Shown here: piece after piece, positions 15,101-23,900 of the stretch | Position numbering within the stretch: position 1 is the first letter of the stretch | How the letters are laid out: each line of letters opens with the position of its first letter | Assembly: GCA_958510825.1 (NCBI GenBank) | Contig: OY294044.1 | Location: 47,332,626 to 47,396,625 of the forward strand | DNA from: Brachypterus glaber | Lineage: Eukaryota > Arthropoda > Insecta > Coleoptera > Kateretidae | DNA length: 64,000 bases | Direction of reading: 5' to 3' | Made by a program: the position numbers and the translations under genes | Notes under the pieces: model-generated | Database searches by the model: none | The model's input: only the letters and a program-made list of their open reading frames with translations | Told to the model about the DNA's origin: nothing

Positions 15101-15761
15101 TAAATTTTATTTCGCTCATATTTTTCAAAATATTACCTAATCTAAAGGTATTATATGCCTATATTTTTGGAATCAGCGCGTCGAGATCTATCAACATGAT
15201 TTAAAAAAAAACTGAGATATGGTCAAAATCGGTTAAAATTGTCAAATTTTGGCCATCGTCTGGATTAAAAAAAAATCATGTCGATAGATCTCGACACGCT
15301 GATTTCAAAAATATAAGCATATAACACCTTCAGATTAATATTTTGGAAAATATGAGCTAAATAAAATTTCTAAAGAAAAAAAATTAGTTTTTCCTATTTA
15401 TGGGCCAGAACGGACGACGGATTCGTGTTCAGCGACCAAAAATACATCCAGAAAACCATATCTGATTCACGTCAAGCAACAGAAAAAAATTGTGGTCCTG
15501 TGTAATTAATTACTGAATGAAATTATTCTCAAAAAGTCAACAAAAATAATAATTATAATAGTAAAATTGATTTCTGACCAAGTAGGTATATTTACTGATA
15601 GGAGGCTGAAATAATTTAACACTTATAGGCTAGTTATAGGCTTTCTCGAGGTTTTTCTGCCGCAAATATACATTTTTCTACACCTAATCTCTATAAATTA
15701 TTGATTAAATTGTCTTTTACTCACGTAATAAGGCTTCCAAACTAATGGTAGTTAGATCCAT
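2905..15761 (-). CDS. Gga: GGA clathrin adaptor gene, 5' part, exons 1-4 (partial)
   Basis: Join of 15761-15725, 10789-10523, 5692-5403 and 3115-2905 on the minus strand: 805 nt, 268 codons plus one base. All junctions are GT-AG and keep frame. Residues 1 to about 140 form a VHS domain, with the GGA hallmark EVGKFRFLNEMIKMVSPKYL and then KQKILQLLYVWTLDYP. From about residue 165 a GAT domain follows, with DPEALRAAN and later RNNARLLNEML and DLIKELHHSC. In GGA proteins, VHS binds acidic-dileucine sorting signals of cargo receptors at the trans-Golgi, and GAT binds ARF-GTP and ubiquitin. The rest of GAT, the hinge and the gamma-ear domain must lie beyond position 1. Introns are 4935, 4830 and 2287 bp. 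The assignment rests on remembered family motifs, not a database search, but the alignment is extended and the splicing consistent. Confidence 0.9.
3497..3752. mobile_element. MITE with ~70-90 bp terminal inverted repeats
   Basis: The left end ATAAACTCCATTCAACGAG and the right end CTCGTTGAATAGAGTTTAT are inverted. Homology extends through GACGTCACAGCGCGTAAATT. It lies in GGA intron 3. Related but diverged ends (GCTATTTAGTTTACGCACTG) occur near 55060-55110 and 60335-60385. It is non-coding. Confidence 0.75.
4018..4468. repeat. Tandem repeat, ~125-155 bp unit, about 3.5 copies
   Basis: The phrase TATGGGGTTGCTATTTGTTA occurs four times, each followed by related text ending in GGGTATTTTGCAAGGATC. 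Copies differ by internal deletions. It is within GGA intron 3. Confidence 0.85.
4470..4930. repeat. Dispersed repeat with GACA microsatellite
   Basis: Contains GCGTTCTTAAGTTATCGTG then a (GACA)n run (4832-4862). The same words recur at about 27299-27325 and in diverged form at 51481-51510. The neighbouring 'CTGCTGCCAACAA..ATAATACTTTC' block recurs near 8505, and inverted near 9060 and 37265. This is an old interspersed family, type unknown. Confidence 0.65.
4997..5337 (-). mobile_element. ~340-bp TIR element, inverted relative of the 7256-8078 tandem
   Basis: Both ends carry TTATTATTCCATCAAT or its complement. The interior is the diverged reverse complement of the 354-bp unit at 7273-8078 (for example GTACCAAGAGTCAACTCTGC). 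It ends about 65 bp from the donor of GGA exon 3. Confidence 0.75.
5403..5692 (-). CDS. Gga: GGA exon 3 (VHS end and GAT start)
   Basis: Acceptor TTTTCTAG ends at 5693; donor GTAATA starts at 5402. It codes for residues 102-198: end of VHS (KQKILQLLYVWTL, EAFDMLRKQGVV), a short linker, then the ARF-binding N-terminal GAT hook (FFQKLLQSKDPEALRAAN). The exon ends in phase 0 after KVKE. Confidence 0.93.
6076..6982. repeat. Composite minisatellite element bounded by CGAGGGGCTGACC inverted ends
   Basis: Left end CGAGGGGCTGACCACG; right end CGCGGTCAGCCCCTCG. Inside are a GGAACTCtGGAGGAACTCc minisatellite (about 6115-6362 and 6850-6935, some units adding TTTGCAAAAAGGA) and a GGGGCGCCAAGTTTGGTAGA repeat (6478-6790). 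It reads open in several frames only because the units are short and stop-poor. These low-complexity frames are not genes. Confidence 0.8.
7256..8078 (+). repeat. Tandem duplication, 354-bp unit, 2.3 copies
   Basis: ACTCTTGGTACTGAAGAGGG starts at 7273, 7627 and 7981, an exact 354-bp spacing. Copies one and two read nearly identical, so the duplication is young. The unit is the same family as 4997-5337. Confidence 0.9.
8079..9235. repeat. Nested palindrome with a MITE at its core
   Basis: Outer arms 8079 to about 8245 and about 9075-9235 are inverted (TCCATCACCCTCAGA / TCTGAGGGTGATGGA). Middle arms carry the TAGCCCCTTACCCCACCCCG block. The core 8705-8889 is a MITE with TAGCCACACAAAAAAGGTCA ends. 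The left half has about 250 bp more, so it is not symmetric. It is non-coding. Confidence 0.85.
8705..8889. mobile_element. 185-bp palindromic MITE (AGCCACACAAAAAAGGTC family)
   Basis: A near-perfect inverted repeat centred near 8797, ending TAGCCACACAAAA / TTTTGTGTGGCTA. A second, interrupted copy is at 48282-48674. Confidence 0.8.
9236..9744. other. Intronic spacer, no gene seen
   Basis: A+T-rich with no convincing ORF. It holds one copy of the GGTTTGGACTTTTTT boundary word at 9624-9639. Confidence 0.4.
9745..10470. mobile_element. Non-autonomous DNA transposon with ~120-bp inverted ends
   Basis: The left end (GTGATCAATAACTGGCATGCC, from about 9752) and the right end (GGCATGGCAGTTACTGATCAC, to about 10452) are inverted. 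Homology continues inward to GAGCCCTAAGGGAGCTACGG. The interior has no transposase. The outer ACAGGGTGATCA-like terminus resembles Tc1/mariner-derived MITEs, which is inference only. Confidence 0.75.
10523..10789 (-). CDS. Gga: GGA exon 2 (VHS domain core)
   Basis: Acceptor TTTTTAG ends at 10790; donor GTAAGA starts at 10522. It codes for residues 13-101, including KIPKSAEKEALQILNLLD, CMAKCG and the diagnostic EVGKFRFLNEMIK, where GGA VHS domains hold the acidic-dileucine binding groove. A TIR element (about 9745-10470) ends only about 55 bp past the donor. Confidence 0.92.
10790..11504. other. GGA intron 1, proximal part, no gene seen
   Basis: A+T-rich intron sequence with no supported feature. 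Confidence 0.4.
11505..11765. mobile_element. Palindromic MITE, ~250 bp
   Basis: ATACTCTCATTCCAA...TTTATTTG is followed, after a short loop, by CAAATAAAGATTATC...TTGGAATGAGAGTA. Weaker pairing extends outwards to about 11510 and 11760. Confidence 0.8.
11766..13100. other. Intron 1 sequence, low complexity, no gene seen
   Basis: Holds GTACC-rich words (11815-11890), T/A homopolymer tracts (12700-12910) and a CGATAACTCAAGAACGAATA-type dispersed repeat near 12460. No ORF is supported. Confidence 0.4.
13143..13262 (+). pseudogene. Possible remnant of a small coding exon (recombinase-like N-terminus?)
   Basis: ATG at 13144 starts MIEEEY, but continuity needs a 2-base shift within ATATAT to enter a second frame reading GFTPTNLSEIANATLDKL then ASKSR, which stops at about 13262. 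The LDKLxSKSR pattern loosely recalls the N-terminal SKSRxxYE segment of Crypton-like tyrosine-recombinase ORFs. The frame break and short length make this a remnant at best. Confidence 0.25.
13395..13535. repeat. Imperfect palindrome (AATAGTAT ends)
   Basis: AAAAATAGTATTTTTCACTC pairs with AATATACTATTTTTTCG. The middle has TTTTTACTCGTCTGTAG / CTACAGACTAGTAAAAAA. Similar ends bound 39320-39465. Confidence 0.6.
13536..15029. other. Intron 1, mostly unannotated
   Basis: A dispersed TTTACCCCTGTGAAGGG-type repeat lies at about 13960-14075 and a strong hairpin at 14134-14165. The 92-codon ORF at 14862-15140 is Phe/Lys/Asn-rich low-complexity and unsupported. Confidence 0.4.
14134..14165. repeat. 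Perfect 14-bp-stem hairpin
   Basis: AACTTGACAGACCT, loop TTAG, then AGGTCTGTCAAGTT. Confidence 0.85.
15030..15430. mobile_element. Inverted-repeat element (~400 bp)
   Basis: GTCGTCCGTTTTGGCCCAT near 15034 pairs with ATGGGCCAGAACGGACGAC near 15400. An inner pair is TCGAGATCTATCAACATGAT / ATCATGTCGATAGATCTCGA. It is non-coding. Confidence 0.8.
15725..15761 (-). CDS. Gga: GGA exon 1 (start codon)
   Basis: ATG at 15761 on the minus strand begins MDLTTISLEALL. The exon ends in a strong donor GTGAGT (15724-15719) with one base of codon 13. That base plus the first two of exon 2 give Leu, then KATHN, matching the family's N-terminal pattern of a short helix followed by xKATNxxN. The 5' leader has two tiny upstream ORFs (3 and 7 codons), which could lower translation. 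Confidence 0.82.
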
Positions 15762-16060
15762 TCTGTTTTGAATTTAAATCAAAATGTTTTGTAATGTTTT
15801 TCCATAACTGCAGTCCTTTCAGGACTTTTCACTGAAATGTCAATTTCCCATTGACGCCAGGCCCCTCCCGCGACCAATCAAAACAAAGTATATTGCAAAC
15901 TGTAGTTTGAATTTCCTTCACCCTCTTTTAGGAAATGCTTATCTTTAGTTTAACGAGCCGTCGATGGATGGTAGCACCTCGTGGAGGCAAGAATTAGTAT
16001 ACATGATTTTTGTAGATGGTGATAGTGTGACTGAAATTAAAGATATAAAAGGACTTTTTT
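15762..16060 (-). promoter_or_regulatory. Gga: Putative GGA promoter and 5' leader
   Basis: Immediately upstream of the GGA start codon is a small G+C-richer island. On the minus strand it reads ATTGG (CCAAT box, 15871-15880) followed by CGCGGGAGGGGC (15861-15872). No TATA box is obvious. The transcription start is not determined. Confidence 0.45.
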
Positions 16061-16197
16061 TGAAATAGGGTTACTCCATTAAGCGGCGGTTCTAGTGAGG
16101 GAAGGTTTGACGCTTTATGATGTCTATTGATCGTAAATAAAATGTAAAATAATTAAACTGCAACAAAAAAATACTTTTCCCTGGGTCCCTATATACC

Positions 16198-16233
16198 GGG
16201 TGAGTTTTATTTATACATAAATAAAACTCACCC
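16198..16233. repeat. Perfect 17-bp-stem palindrome
   Basis: GGGTGAGTTTTATTTAT, spacer AC, then its exact reverse complement. It may be the residual ends of a MITE. Confidence 0.85.
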
Positions 16234-16264
16234 TATAAAAAATTCTGATTGAAACAGTTTTAAA

Positions 16265-16690
16265 ATAAAATCTAACTGTTGAATTTGTTTAAATCCGTTT
16301 TTGGAATCACATTTGCGAATTAAAACGGATTAAAAATATTTATTTTTAATCTGTTTGAATCTGATTCAGTTCCCAAATGCTAATTTCAAATGACTTTTCA
16401 ATTCGCAAAAACGGATTCAAACAGGTTCAAACAGTTAGATATGTGAAATTCGAAGGTCTTAGCATATGTTGAAACCTTTATGCTATATGTAGGTATAGTA
16501 TAAAAAGTTGCCGAGTCCGTATACAATTTCCTTTTTACATACATGATCTAGACTTTTTTATGCAAACGCCGCGGCACGCCGGTGAGAAGCAATTCAAAAT
16601 TTTAATACGCATTTGCGAATTAAAACTTATTAAAAATATATTCTGTCCGAACCAATTCGCAAATGCTAATTGAAAATTACTTTTCAATAT
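16265..16690. repeat. Inverted repeats with AAACGGATT / GCGAATTAAAA words
   Basis: CTAACTGTTGAATTTGTTTAA (16271) pairs with TTCAAACAGGTTCAAACAGTTAG (to 16437). The GCGAATTAAAA / TTCGCAAATGC words recur in 16605-16690. Confidence 0.65.
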
Positions 16691-17254
16691 TTGCTAATTG
16701 AAAATGATATTCCGTATATGCGAAGAATAACCAATTAAAACATGTGACAATGAAAATTTCATTATTTAATTATTTAATAAACAAAGTTCTAATTTAAAAT
16801 TCCAATTGGTTTATACGTTATGTGGAATTCAATTACGTCGTATCTCCATTAGTTAAAATAAATAACTGTAACAACCTCGTATCTCCAATATTAGGCCCAG
16901 CAAATACAAATTTTCTCATAGATGAAAGTATCTAAGAAGATAAAATATTGCATAATTATGTATTTGGATGCGGAAAATCGATTTGTAAAGTAAAAAAAGA
17001 CCTAGCACCACTCCATCTCACCCCCAGGGTTAAAATATATCCCTTTTATCGTTTTTTTTCTCAATATTTTTATAAAAAAAACATTATCTAGGGGTTTCTG
17101 AGATCGCATAAGTTGTATTTTGTAAAAAAACGTTAATCCGCCCTCGGGGGGAGGGGTTAATATTTTTAAATGTTTACAATATTGTAGTAAAAATTTGTAT
17201 AGGGGTTTTTAAGGTAGCTAAAACTGAATCTGATAATGAAAAATTCTAATGCGC
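16691..17254. other. Spacer, no gene seen
   Basis: A dispersed CACCCCCAGGG-type repeat around 17020. No ORF supported. Confidence 0.4.
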
Positions 17255-17258
17255 AAAA

Positions 17259-17795
17259 GTGTTCTGGCATACATATGAGGGGTTTGGTAGAACATATTTC
17301 AGAAAACATCACAGTACTACATCTGCGCTGCTAAACCTTACTGACAATATCCTTAGAGCACTTGACAAGAAGTTGGTTGCCCTTTTATTAGCTATAGATT
17401 TCAGCAAAGCATTTGACAAGATAAACATAGATTTGTTATGTGCTAAACTAAGATATTATGGGTTTGATGAGATAGCTATTAGATTTTTTCTCCTTTATTT
17501 AAAAAATCGGTCGCAACAAGTTCGTACGAAAGACGATAGTTCTTTAGAGAAAGACATAGTTTCAGGCATACCTCAGGGGTCTATATTGGGGCCTTTATTG
17601 TTCCTGATTTACACGTCAGATTTGCCTTTAGTTCTAAAGTACTTTTTGCTCGAATCTTATGCCGATGATGCAGGTTTACTTTTAATATTTGATCCCAGCG
17701 AAATCGACGAAGCTAGAGCTAAAATAAGCATTGATCTTAAGTCTCTTTATAAATTTTGTATTGAACATAATCTCTTAATAAATAGCAAAAAATCT
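17259..17795 (+). pseudogene. LINE (non-LTR retrotransposon) reverse transcriptase, N-terminal part, split by a Gypsy insertion
   Basis: From about 17295 the frame reads FRKHHSTTSALL, then motif A AIDFSKAFDKI, motif B SGIPQGSILGPLLF and the catalytic YADD (Tyr codon at 17658, residue 134 from the ORF's first Met). This is a CR1/Jockey-like non-LTR reverse transcriptase. The element is 5'-truncated: the endonuclease and upstream RT are absent. The ORF is interrupted at codon TCT (17793-17795) by the Gypsy LTR and resumes in the same frame at 25845, so the RT was still open when the insertion happened. Codons 17796-17867 are LTR sequence. Confidence 0.9.
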
Positions 17796-18856
17796 TGTAA
17801 CAACAATTATTATTGTTATCACAATTGTCAATATAATTCATTTATTTTAATACACCCTGTATATTGATTCCTTATAGATTATCTTAAATACGCAGTACTG
17901 TATAATCAGTTGCATAGCATTTTGATTATACTATTTTGAATACATAAAATTGTATTATTGGTTGCATAACCATAAGCCTTAAATTTAAATTATAAATATT
18001 TTATATCTTTGAATATATGTATAATTAATTAAATTGTAACATGTAATTAGGTCAATTAACTTTTAAAATAAGTAAATGTAATAATCCTACTCATGAGTTA
18101 TTAAGTTTAGTAATTTTATAAAATATTCAGAACTGAGATTTTCAGAATCAGAACAAACCTAACAGTTTGACGGATGACAATTAATTTTCTCGCTGGCTCT
18201 TTCTTTTTGCATAAGGACATGATAGAAGCAAGTTCGTCATAAATTATATTTTAATTGACCAGCTCATTAAAATGCTGGTCTTACCTACGGTTTTACCTAC
18301 AGTTTTATCTGTGAACACAATGTAACTCCAGATTGAAGTAACATAACCTCAATATATCGCATGGACGCGATGGCTACCTCAATGAGGCTACCACAAGGAA
18401 ATAACTCATGAATAAGATTAAACTAACTCAAGTGCTGTATTCCAATGTCATCTAATGACCAGGATATCCGTCTCATCCAACATGTACATTTGGTACGGAG
18501 CTGCATTTTCAATCTCAAGTAAGATTATTCCAGTTGCCTCACAACTAAAATTTATCTCCTAATTTCATTAAAATTGCAAAGATCAAATCAATAATTCATC
18601 AAATTAATAATTCTTTAAATGTTTAAGTAACCAATATAAATATAAATGTATTTTAAATGTTACTTTTATTTTATTTAAGTTTTCTTGATTTCTTTTATAA
18701 AAAATCAAGTGGCGCTCTAAATAAGACATAAAAATAACATCGTACAATATCTAGCAACGTCCTACCACCCCGAGAACACTTTTTCAAAAATACCATCTTA
18801 TGTGGCATCGAACAGAGTCTGGCTGCACACATGTTATGTTTAACAAGTAGGCTACA
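17796..18856 (+). repeat. 5' LTR (1061 bp)
   Basis: Begins TGTAACAACAATTATT and ends AAGTAGGCTACA. Contains a TATAAAAT word near 18117 and a GACCAGC...GCTGGTC hairpin near 18259, candidates for promoter and RNA structure. Identical to 24780-25840 by eye. Confidence 0.96.
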
Positions 18857-18860
18857 AAAT

Positions 18861-18880
18861 TGGCGCCGACAACTTAGTGG
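18861..18880 (+). other. Primer-binding site
   Basis: TGGCGCCGACAACTTAGTGG lies four bases after the 5' LTR. The TGGCGCC start fits pairing with a tRNA 3' end ending GGCGCCA; tRNA-Lys is one candidate, but only the first seven bases agree clearly. Confidence 0.7.
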
Positions 18881-19622
18881 GTCTAGATGTACAATTTAAG
18901 GGCTTTCACTTAATTTATGTCTAAAAAAAAAAAATTTCCCTTTTTTCTCATATCTGATCTTTGCAATTTTACTCGTAATACAATAAAATTTGTCGAATAA
19001 TAGTTTTTAGCTATAAGAAATTTAATTTTACATTGATCTTTGCAATTTCATTTAAAATCTTGCTTAAAATATCAATTTTTTCCTTAACAAATCAAAACTT
19101 TTTCAAAATTTTGAAAAATAAATTACCTAACCTCAAAATTGTCACATGGTGAATTTTTTTGTGGTTATACCAATTAATACCTAAAATATCTATGAATAAA
19201 TCTATACCTTTACCTTTTGTAACTTTTAGATTTCATTTTTAGTCTAAAAAATTAAAAATACCAGGCATATAAAAAAGTAAAAAAGTAAAAAATAAAAACA
19301 TTTTTTCTAAATTAGTGTTTGACAGGCTAATTTGGACTAATTAAATACGTATTTTCATTTTCCAAAAATTTATAATTTTCTTTAGGGTAAATGCTCCTAA
19401 TTTGGACCATGCACCTAATATGGGACACTTTTAGGAAGTTGTAAAATAAGTCGAAATAACTCATTTCCGAACATTTTTAGGGCTTTTTACACTTTTTTGA
19501 CTTGATTTATCTTGCATTTTCGTATATTTTTATCTTTAAAATTTAAATACAGGTGCACAAAACATAATATTTCTCTTATTACACATATTATACCGTAAAA
19601 TTTTATCTAATTTCTCGTTTCT

Positions 19623-20969
19623 TTGGTATTTTTTCCTCATCTCATTGGCAAAATGGCTGTTAGAAAAATTTCTCCCAAACAATTGGATCTTGAACCAATC
19701 AATTATGAATTAAGAATTCGAGGCGTTCCTTTATCTTCAGAAAATCTAATTGAAAAACGGAAAATTTTAAGTCATTTAATGAAAACGTATAAAAATACCG
19801 ATATTGAAGATATTGATTTTGATTTTGAAACTGATAGTAAAGTTATAAATTCAGGTTTCGAAGCTCTAAAAGTCAGTCTCTTAGAATTTGAAGGTGATGA
19901 AAAAGATTCTCTTTTTAAGAAAATAAAAAATAGAATTAATCATTATCTTGAAAGACTTAAGCGCATGCCTATTGATAGAGAAATACCTGAACAAAAAACA
20001 TATAAAGAAAGTACAACAATTAAATTTTTAGCTTTAGAAGCAGATTTATATAATAAAATTGAAGTAAAAAATGTTCCTATCGTAGAGGTTCATGACCAAA
20101 CATTAAATAACTCATTAAATAACTCTCTTAATATTTCACATACCTGCGGCACACATAAGTCAGCGGATGTTCACAAGCTTGGTATCAGGTTTGATGGTAC
20201 TTCTAGTGTAACAAATTTTATTCAACACATAGCAGAAATTTCAGCCTCAAGAGGTATTTCTGAACAGGATCTTTTTGTTTCCGCCGTTGAATTGTTCACT
20301 AATAGTGCATTATTTTGGTACCGAAGTATTCGTGACTCTGTGCATAGCTGGCAGGACATAGTGAAATTATTAAAAAAAGATTTTTTATCTCCAAATTATG
20401 AACTTAGAATTTTAGATCAAATTAGGAATAGAAAACAAGGAAAAAATGAACCGGTCGGAATATTTATAGCAGTAATGCATTCTCTTTTTGATAAATTACA
20501 GAATAAACTCTCTGATAGTGAACAATTGTTGTATATTCGCAATAATCTACAATCATATTATATTCGGCAACTTTCGATTGTCGACATAACTTCTCTTTCT
20601 CATCTTTCTGATTTGTGTAGGAAAATTGACGAAGCATACTTCTGCTCAAAAAGTGTCACTGTACAAAATAAAGATTTTGCTGAGCCAGAATTGGCTTACA
20701 TTGAAAAACCAAGTACCTCAAGATTTGGATTTCAGGGAAATAATTCATCAGGGAACAATTTTTCCAGAGACGCTCCCAGAAACTCAAAACCTAATTCAGC
20801 TAACTTTACTTGTTGGAACTGTGATGCGGTAGGATCGCATAGGTATCCAGAATGTACAAGGAAAAGGACTTTCTTTTGCTACACTTGTGGTGAGAAAAAT
20901 GTCAATACAAAAAATTGCCCAAAATGTTCAAAAAGATTTTTAAATTTTTCAAAAAACGGACAGAGTTAG
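19623..20969 (+). CDS. gag: Gypsy gag polyprotein
   Basis: 448 codons; a second in-frame Met (19653, MAVRK) may be the true start. Residues about 1-60 hold a NYELRIRG segment frequent in insect Gypsy gag. Residues about 190-310 form the retrotransposon capsid core (FDGTSSVTNFIQHI, ALFWYRSI, DFLSPNYELRILDQI). The C-terminus has two zinc knuckles. The first starts at Cys397 with spacing C-x2-C-x5-H-x4-C, one residue longer than the canonical C-x2-C-x4-H-x4-C. The second (CYTCG...NCPKC) lacks the usual His. Gag assembles virus-like particles and packages element RNA. It ends SKNGQS-stop, just after the frameshift site. Confidence 0.92.
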   Translation: MVFFPHLIGKMAVRKISPKQLDLEPINYELRIRGVPLSSENLIEKRKILSHLMKTYKNTDIEDIDFDFETDSKVINSGFEALKVSLLEFEGDEKDSLFKKIKNRINHYLERLKRMPIDREIPEQKTYKESTTIKFLALEADLYNKIEVKNVPIVEVHDQTLNNSLNNSLNISHTCGTHKSADVHKLGIRFDGTSSVTNFIQHIAEISASRGISEQDLFVSAVELFTNSALFWYRSIRDSVHSWQDIVKLLKKDFLSPNYELRILDQIRNRKQGKNEPVGIFIAVMHSLFDKLQNKLSDSEQLLYIRNNLQSYYIRQLSIVDITSLSHLSDLCRKIDEAYFCSKSVTVQNKDFAEPELAYIEKPSTSRFGFQGNNSSGNNFSRDAPRNSKPNSANFTCWNCDAVGSHRYPECTRKRTFFCYTCGEKNVNTKNCPKCSKRFLNFSKNGQS

Positions 20970-23900
20970 GTCATAATACCTTACATTATGACCAAACCTC
21001 TTTCAAAAATTTACCTTTACCTAACAAGAAACTACCTCAATATTTTTCAAATGAAAGAATATTTGTTAACTCAAATATCTTAAAAAATAAAAAATCATTT
21101 TTACCTCCACATTTTTCAAAAAATGAAAAATCATTCATACCTCCACCTTTTTTAAGTAATGAAAAATCTAACTTAAATCAGGAAATTTTTTCTTCAGTTT
21201 TATCTACAAAACTAGATAAATCAAAAAATACCTCATTCTATAACTCAAAATTATCTTCTCAATCATCTCAAAAGGTTGTAGAAAATAATAATTTACCTCA
21301 AAAACACAATTTACCTCAACCATTTTTAAAGAATGAAAATGAAAACTTACCTCAATTATTTTATAAAAATAAGAATTTACCTCACAATTTACCTCAAAAT
21401 TTTTTAAAAAATAAAATTTTACCTCACAACTTACCTCAGGATATACATACAAATGTATTACCTAATAATAAAATTTCTAAGTACGTATCTCAAAAGTTAT
21501 CTCAACATTTACCTCAAAATTTACCTCAAAATTTTCCAAATAATGTAAGTAATGATTTACACAGTAAAAAATTACAAAGTTTTGGCATTTCAAGAAAAAG
21601 TGAAGCATGGAAAAGTTGGCTTGAAAAAGTCAAACAATTTTTTAAACCCAAAATTCAAGAATCTCTTCCCTTATTAATAAATGTAAAAAATGATAATCGT
21701 CCATATATCAATATCTCAATTTTCAGTGATACATTCACAGCGTTACTTGATTCAGGTAGCAATTCTTCAATTCTGGGAAAAGATGGCTTAAAAATAATCA
21801 ATAAATTTAAAATTAAATTACATAAAATGAAAAATTCTTTTGTTAAAACTGCCTCAGGCGATAAACAAAATATTCTAGGTTATGTATATCTTCCAATTAA
21901 AATTGATGGTGTATGTAAAATCATTCAATTCTTTTTAGTTCCTAGTGTAACACATAACGTAATTCTTGGAATTGACTTTTATAAAATATTTCATATTGAA
22001 GTAGATTATAAGAATATGCAATGGAATATTAACAGTGATTTAGTTAGTATCTGTACAATTGATAACTCTATAATAAAACCTTCTGAAAATGAAGATAATT
22101 TGCAAATTTTAACAAAAGATGAACGTAAAATAGCCAAAGCTATTATTGATTCTTTTTCTGCCATTGATGGTTCTAAACGTTTAGGGCGAACTGACAAGTA
22201 CATTCATAAAATTGAAACTACTGGTAAACCTTTTCGTGTAAAACAATATCCTTTCTCTCCTTATATGTTGGAATATTTAAATAAAGAGCTAGATGAAATG
22301 CTACGGTTAGGTGTTGTTGAACCAGCTACCTCTGAATATAACTCTCCAGTTTTTCTAGTTAAAAAGAAAAATGGTACCTTCCGTTTTGTTTTTGACGGTA
22401 GAGAACTTAACAAAAATACTTCTGTAGACAGTTATCCAGTTGCAAATGTGGACCGCATTTTAAAAACATTAAAAAGTAATCCTAAATATATCTCTAGTTT
22501 GGATTTAAAATCAGCTTTTTGGCAGATTCCGCTAGAAGAATCTTCCAAGGATAAAACAGCTTTTACGATTCCAGGGCGAGGTTTATTTCGTTTTATAGTT
22601 CTTCCATTTGGTTTACAAAATGCAAGTTCTGCGATGTGTCGTCTTATGGACAAGATTTTTGGTACTTCTCTTGAACCGTATGTATTCGTATATCTAGATG
22701 ATATTATCATAGTCTCTGAGACATTTAAACAACATATTTCTTTACTTAAAATAGTTCTACAAAGACTGCAAGAAGCTTCTTTAACTATTAATGTAGAAAA
22801 ATGTCAATTTTTTCGCGAAAAACTTCCATATCTAGGTTTTATTTTGGATAGACAAGGACTTCATTGTGATCCTAGTAAAATTTCAATTATGTTAAATTAC
22901 CCATTACCTTCTACCTTCACAGAAATCAAAAGATTTATAGGTTTAACTAGCTATTACCGAAGATTTGTAAAAGGATTTTCTGACTTAATATCTCCCATAT
23001 CTAATCTCTTGAAAAAACGTAAAAAAGGTCAAAAAATCAAAATGACTGAGGAGGCCAAGGCTTCTTTTGAAAAAGTTAAACAAGCTTTAGTTACAAGTCC
23101 TATTTTATCCCTTCCACAGTTTAATACCGGCTTCACAATACAAACAGACTCGTCAGATTTTGCTTTGTCAGCCTGTTTAATTCAGTTTCAGGATGGATTT
23201 GAACGCATAATTTGCTATGCAAGTAGAAACTTATCCGATAGAGAGCGTAGAGTTTACACTACAACTGAAAAGGAGTTGGCAGCTGTCATATTTGGTTTCG
23301 ATAAATTTAGAGGCTATATTGAGGCTTGTCCTCATAAAATCAAATTGGTCACTGATCACAAAGCATTGCTTTGGCTTTCTAATCTTAAGTCACCAGCAGG
23401 ACGTTTATGTCGTTGGGCAGTCAAACTTAGGGAACATAACTTCGAAATCTCTCATATTGCAGGAAATCTTAATTTTTTACCAGATAGTCTGAGTAGAATA
23501 AAAAACCCTGAAGACCTAAAAGAAGATCCGTATGTAGAAGTAATTACCTCAAATTTTAACTCAAATAAACCTATTACCTCAAATCTTTCTTCAAAAATAA
23601 AAAATGATTTTCCTTCTAGTGATGACTTAGAGTCAAAATTTTATAATTTAATTGATTCCTATCCTTCCTACAGTGAAAATTATTTAATTTCGAAACTGTT
23701 AGAGATACGTACTTTTCATACAAATTTTAATGTAGAAAAAAGTCCCGAAATATTAGAAAACTCATTAGAAAATAATGAAGTAAAAAATATAAATTCTCAA
23801 GTTAGCAAAATTGATTTACAAAACTCATTTGAAATTAATGAAGTTGATATAGATGAAAATTATTCCAATCTTAGGGAAAAAATTAAATTAAATCCCACAG

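Noticed and set aside
14862..15140. 92-codon ORF rich in Phe, Lys and Asn
   Set aside because: Low-complexity A/T tract translation overlapping an inverted-repeat arm.
21204..23492. Minus- and alternate-frame ORFs inside gag-pol
   Set aside because: Shadows of the pol coding frame.
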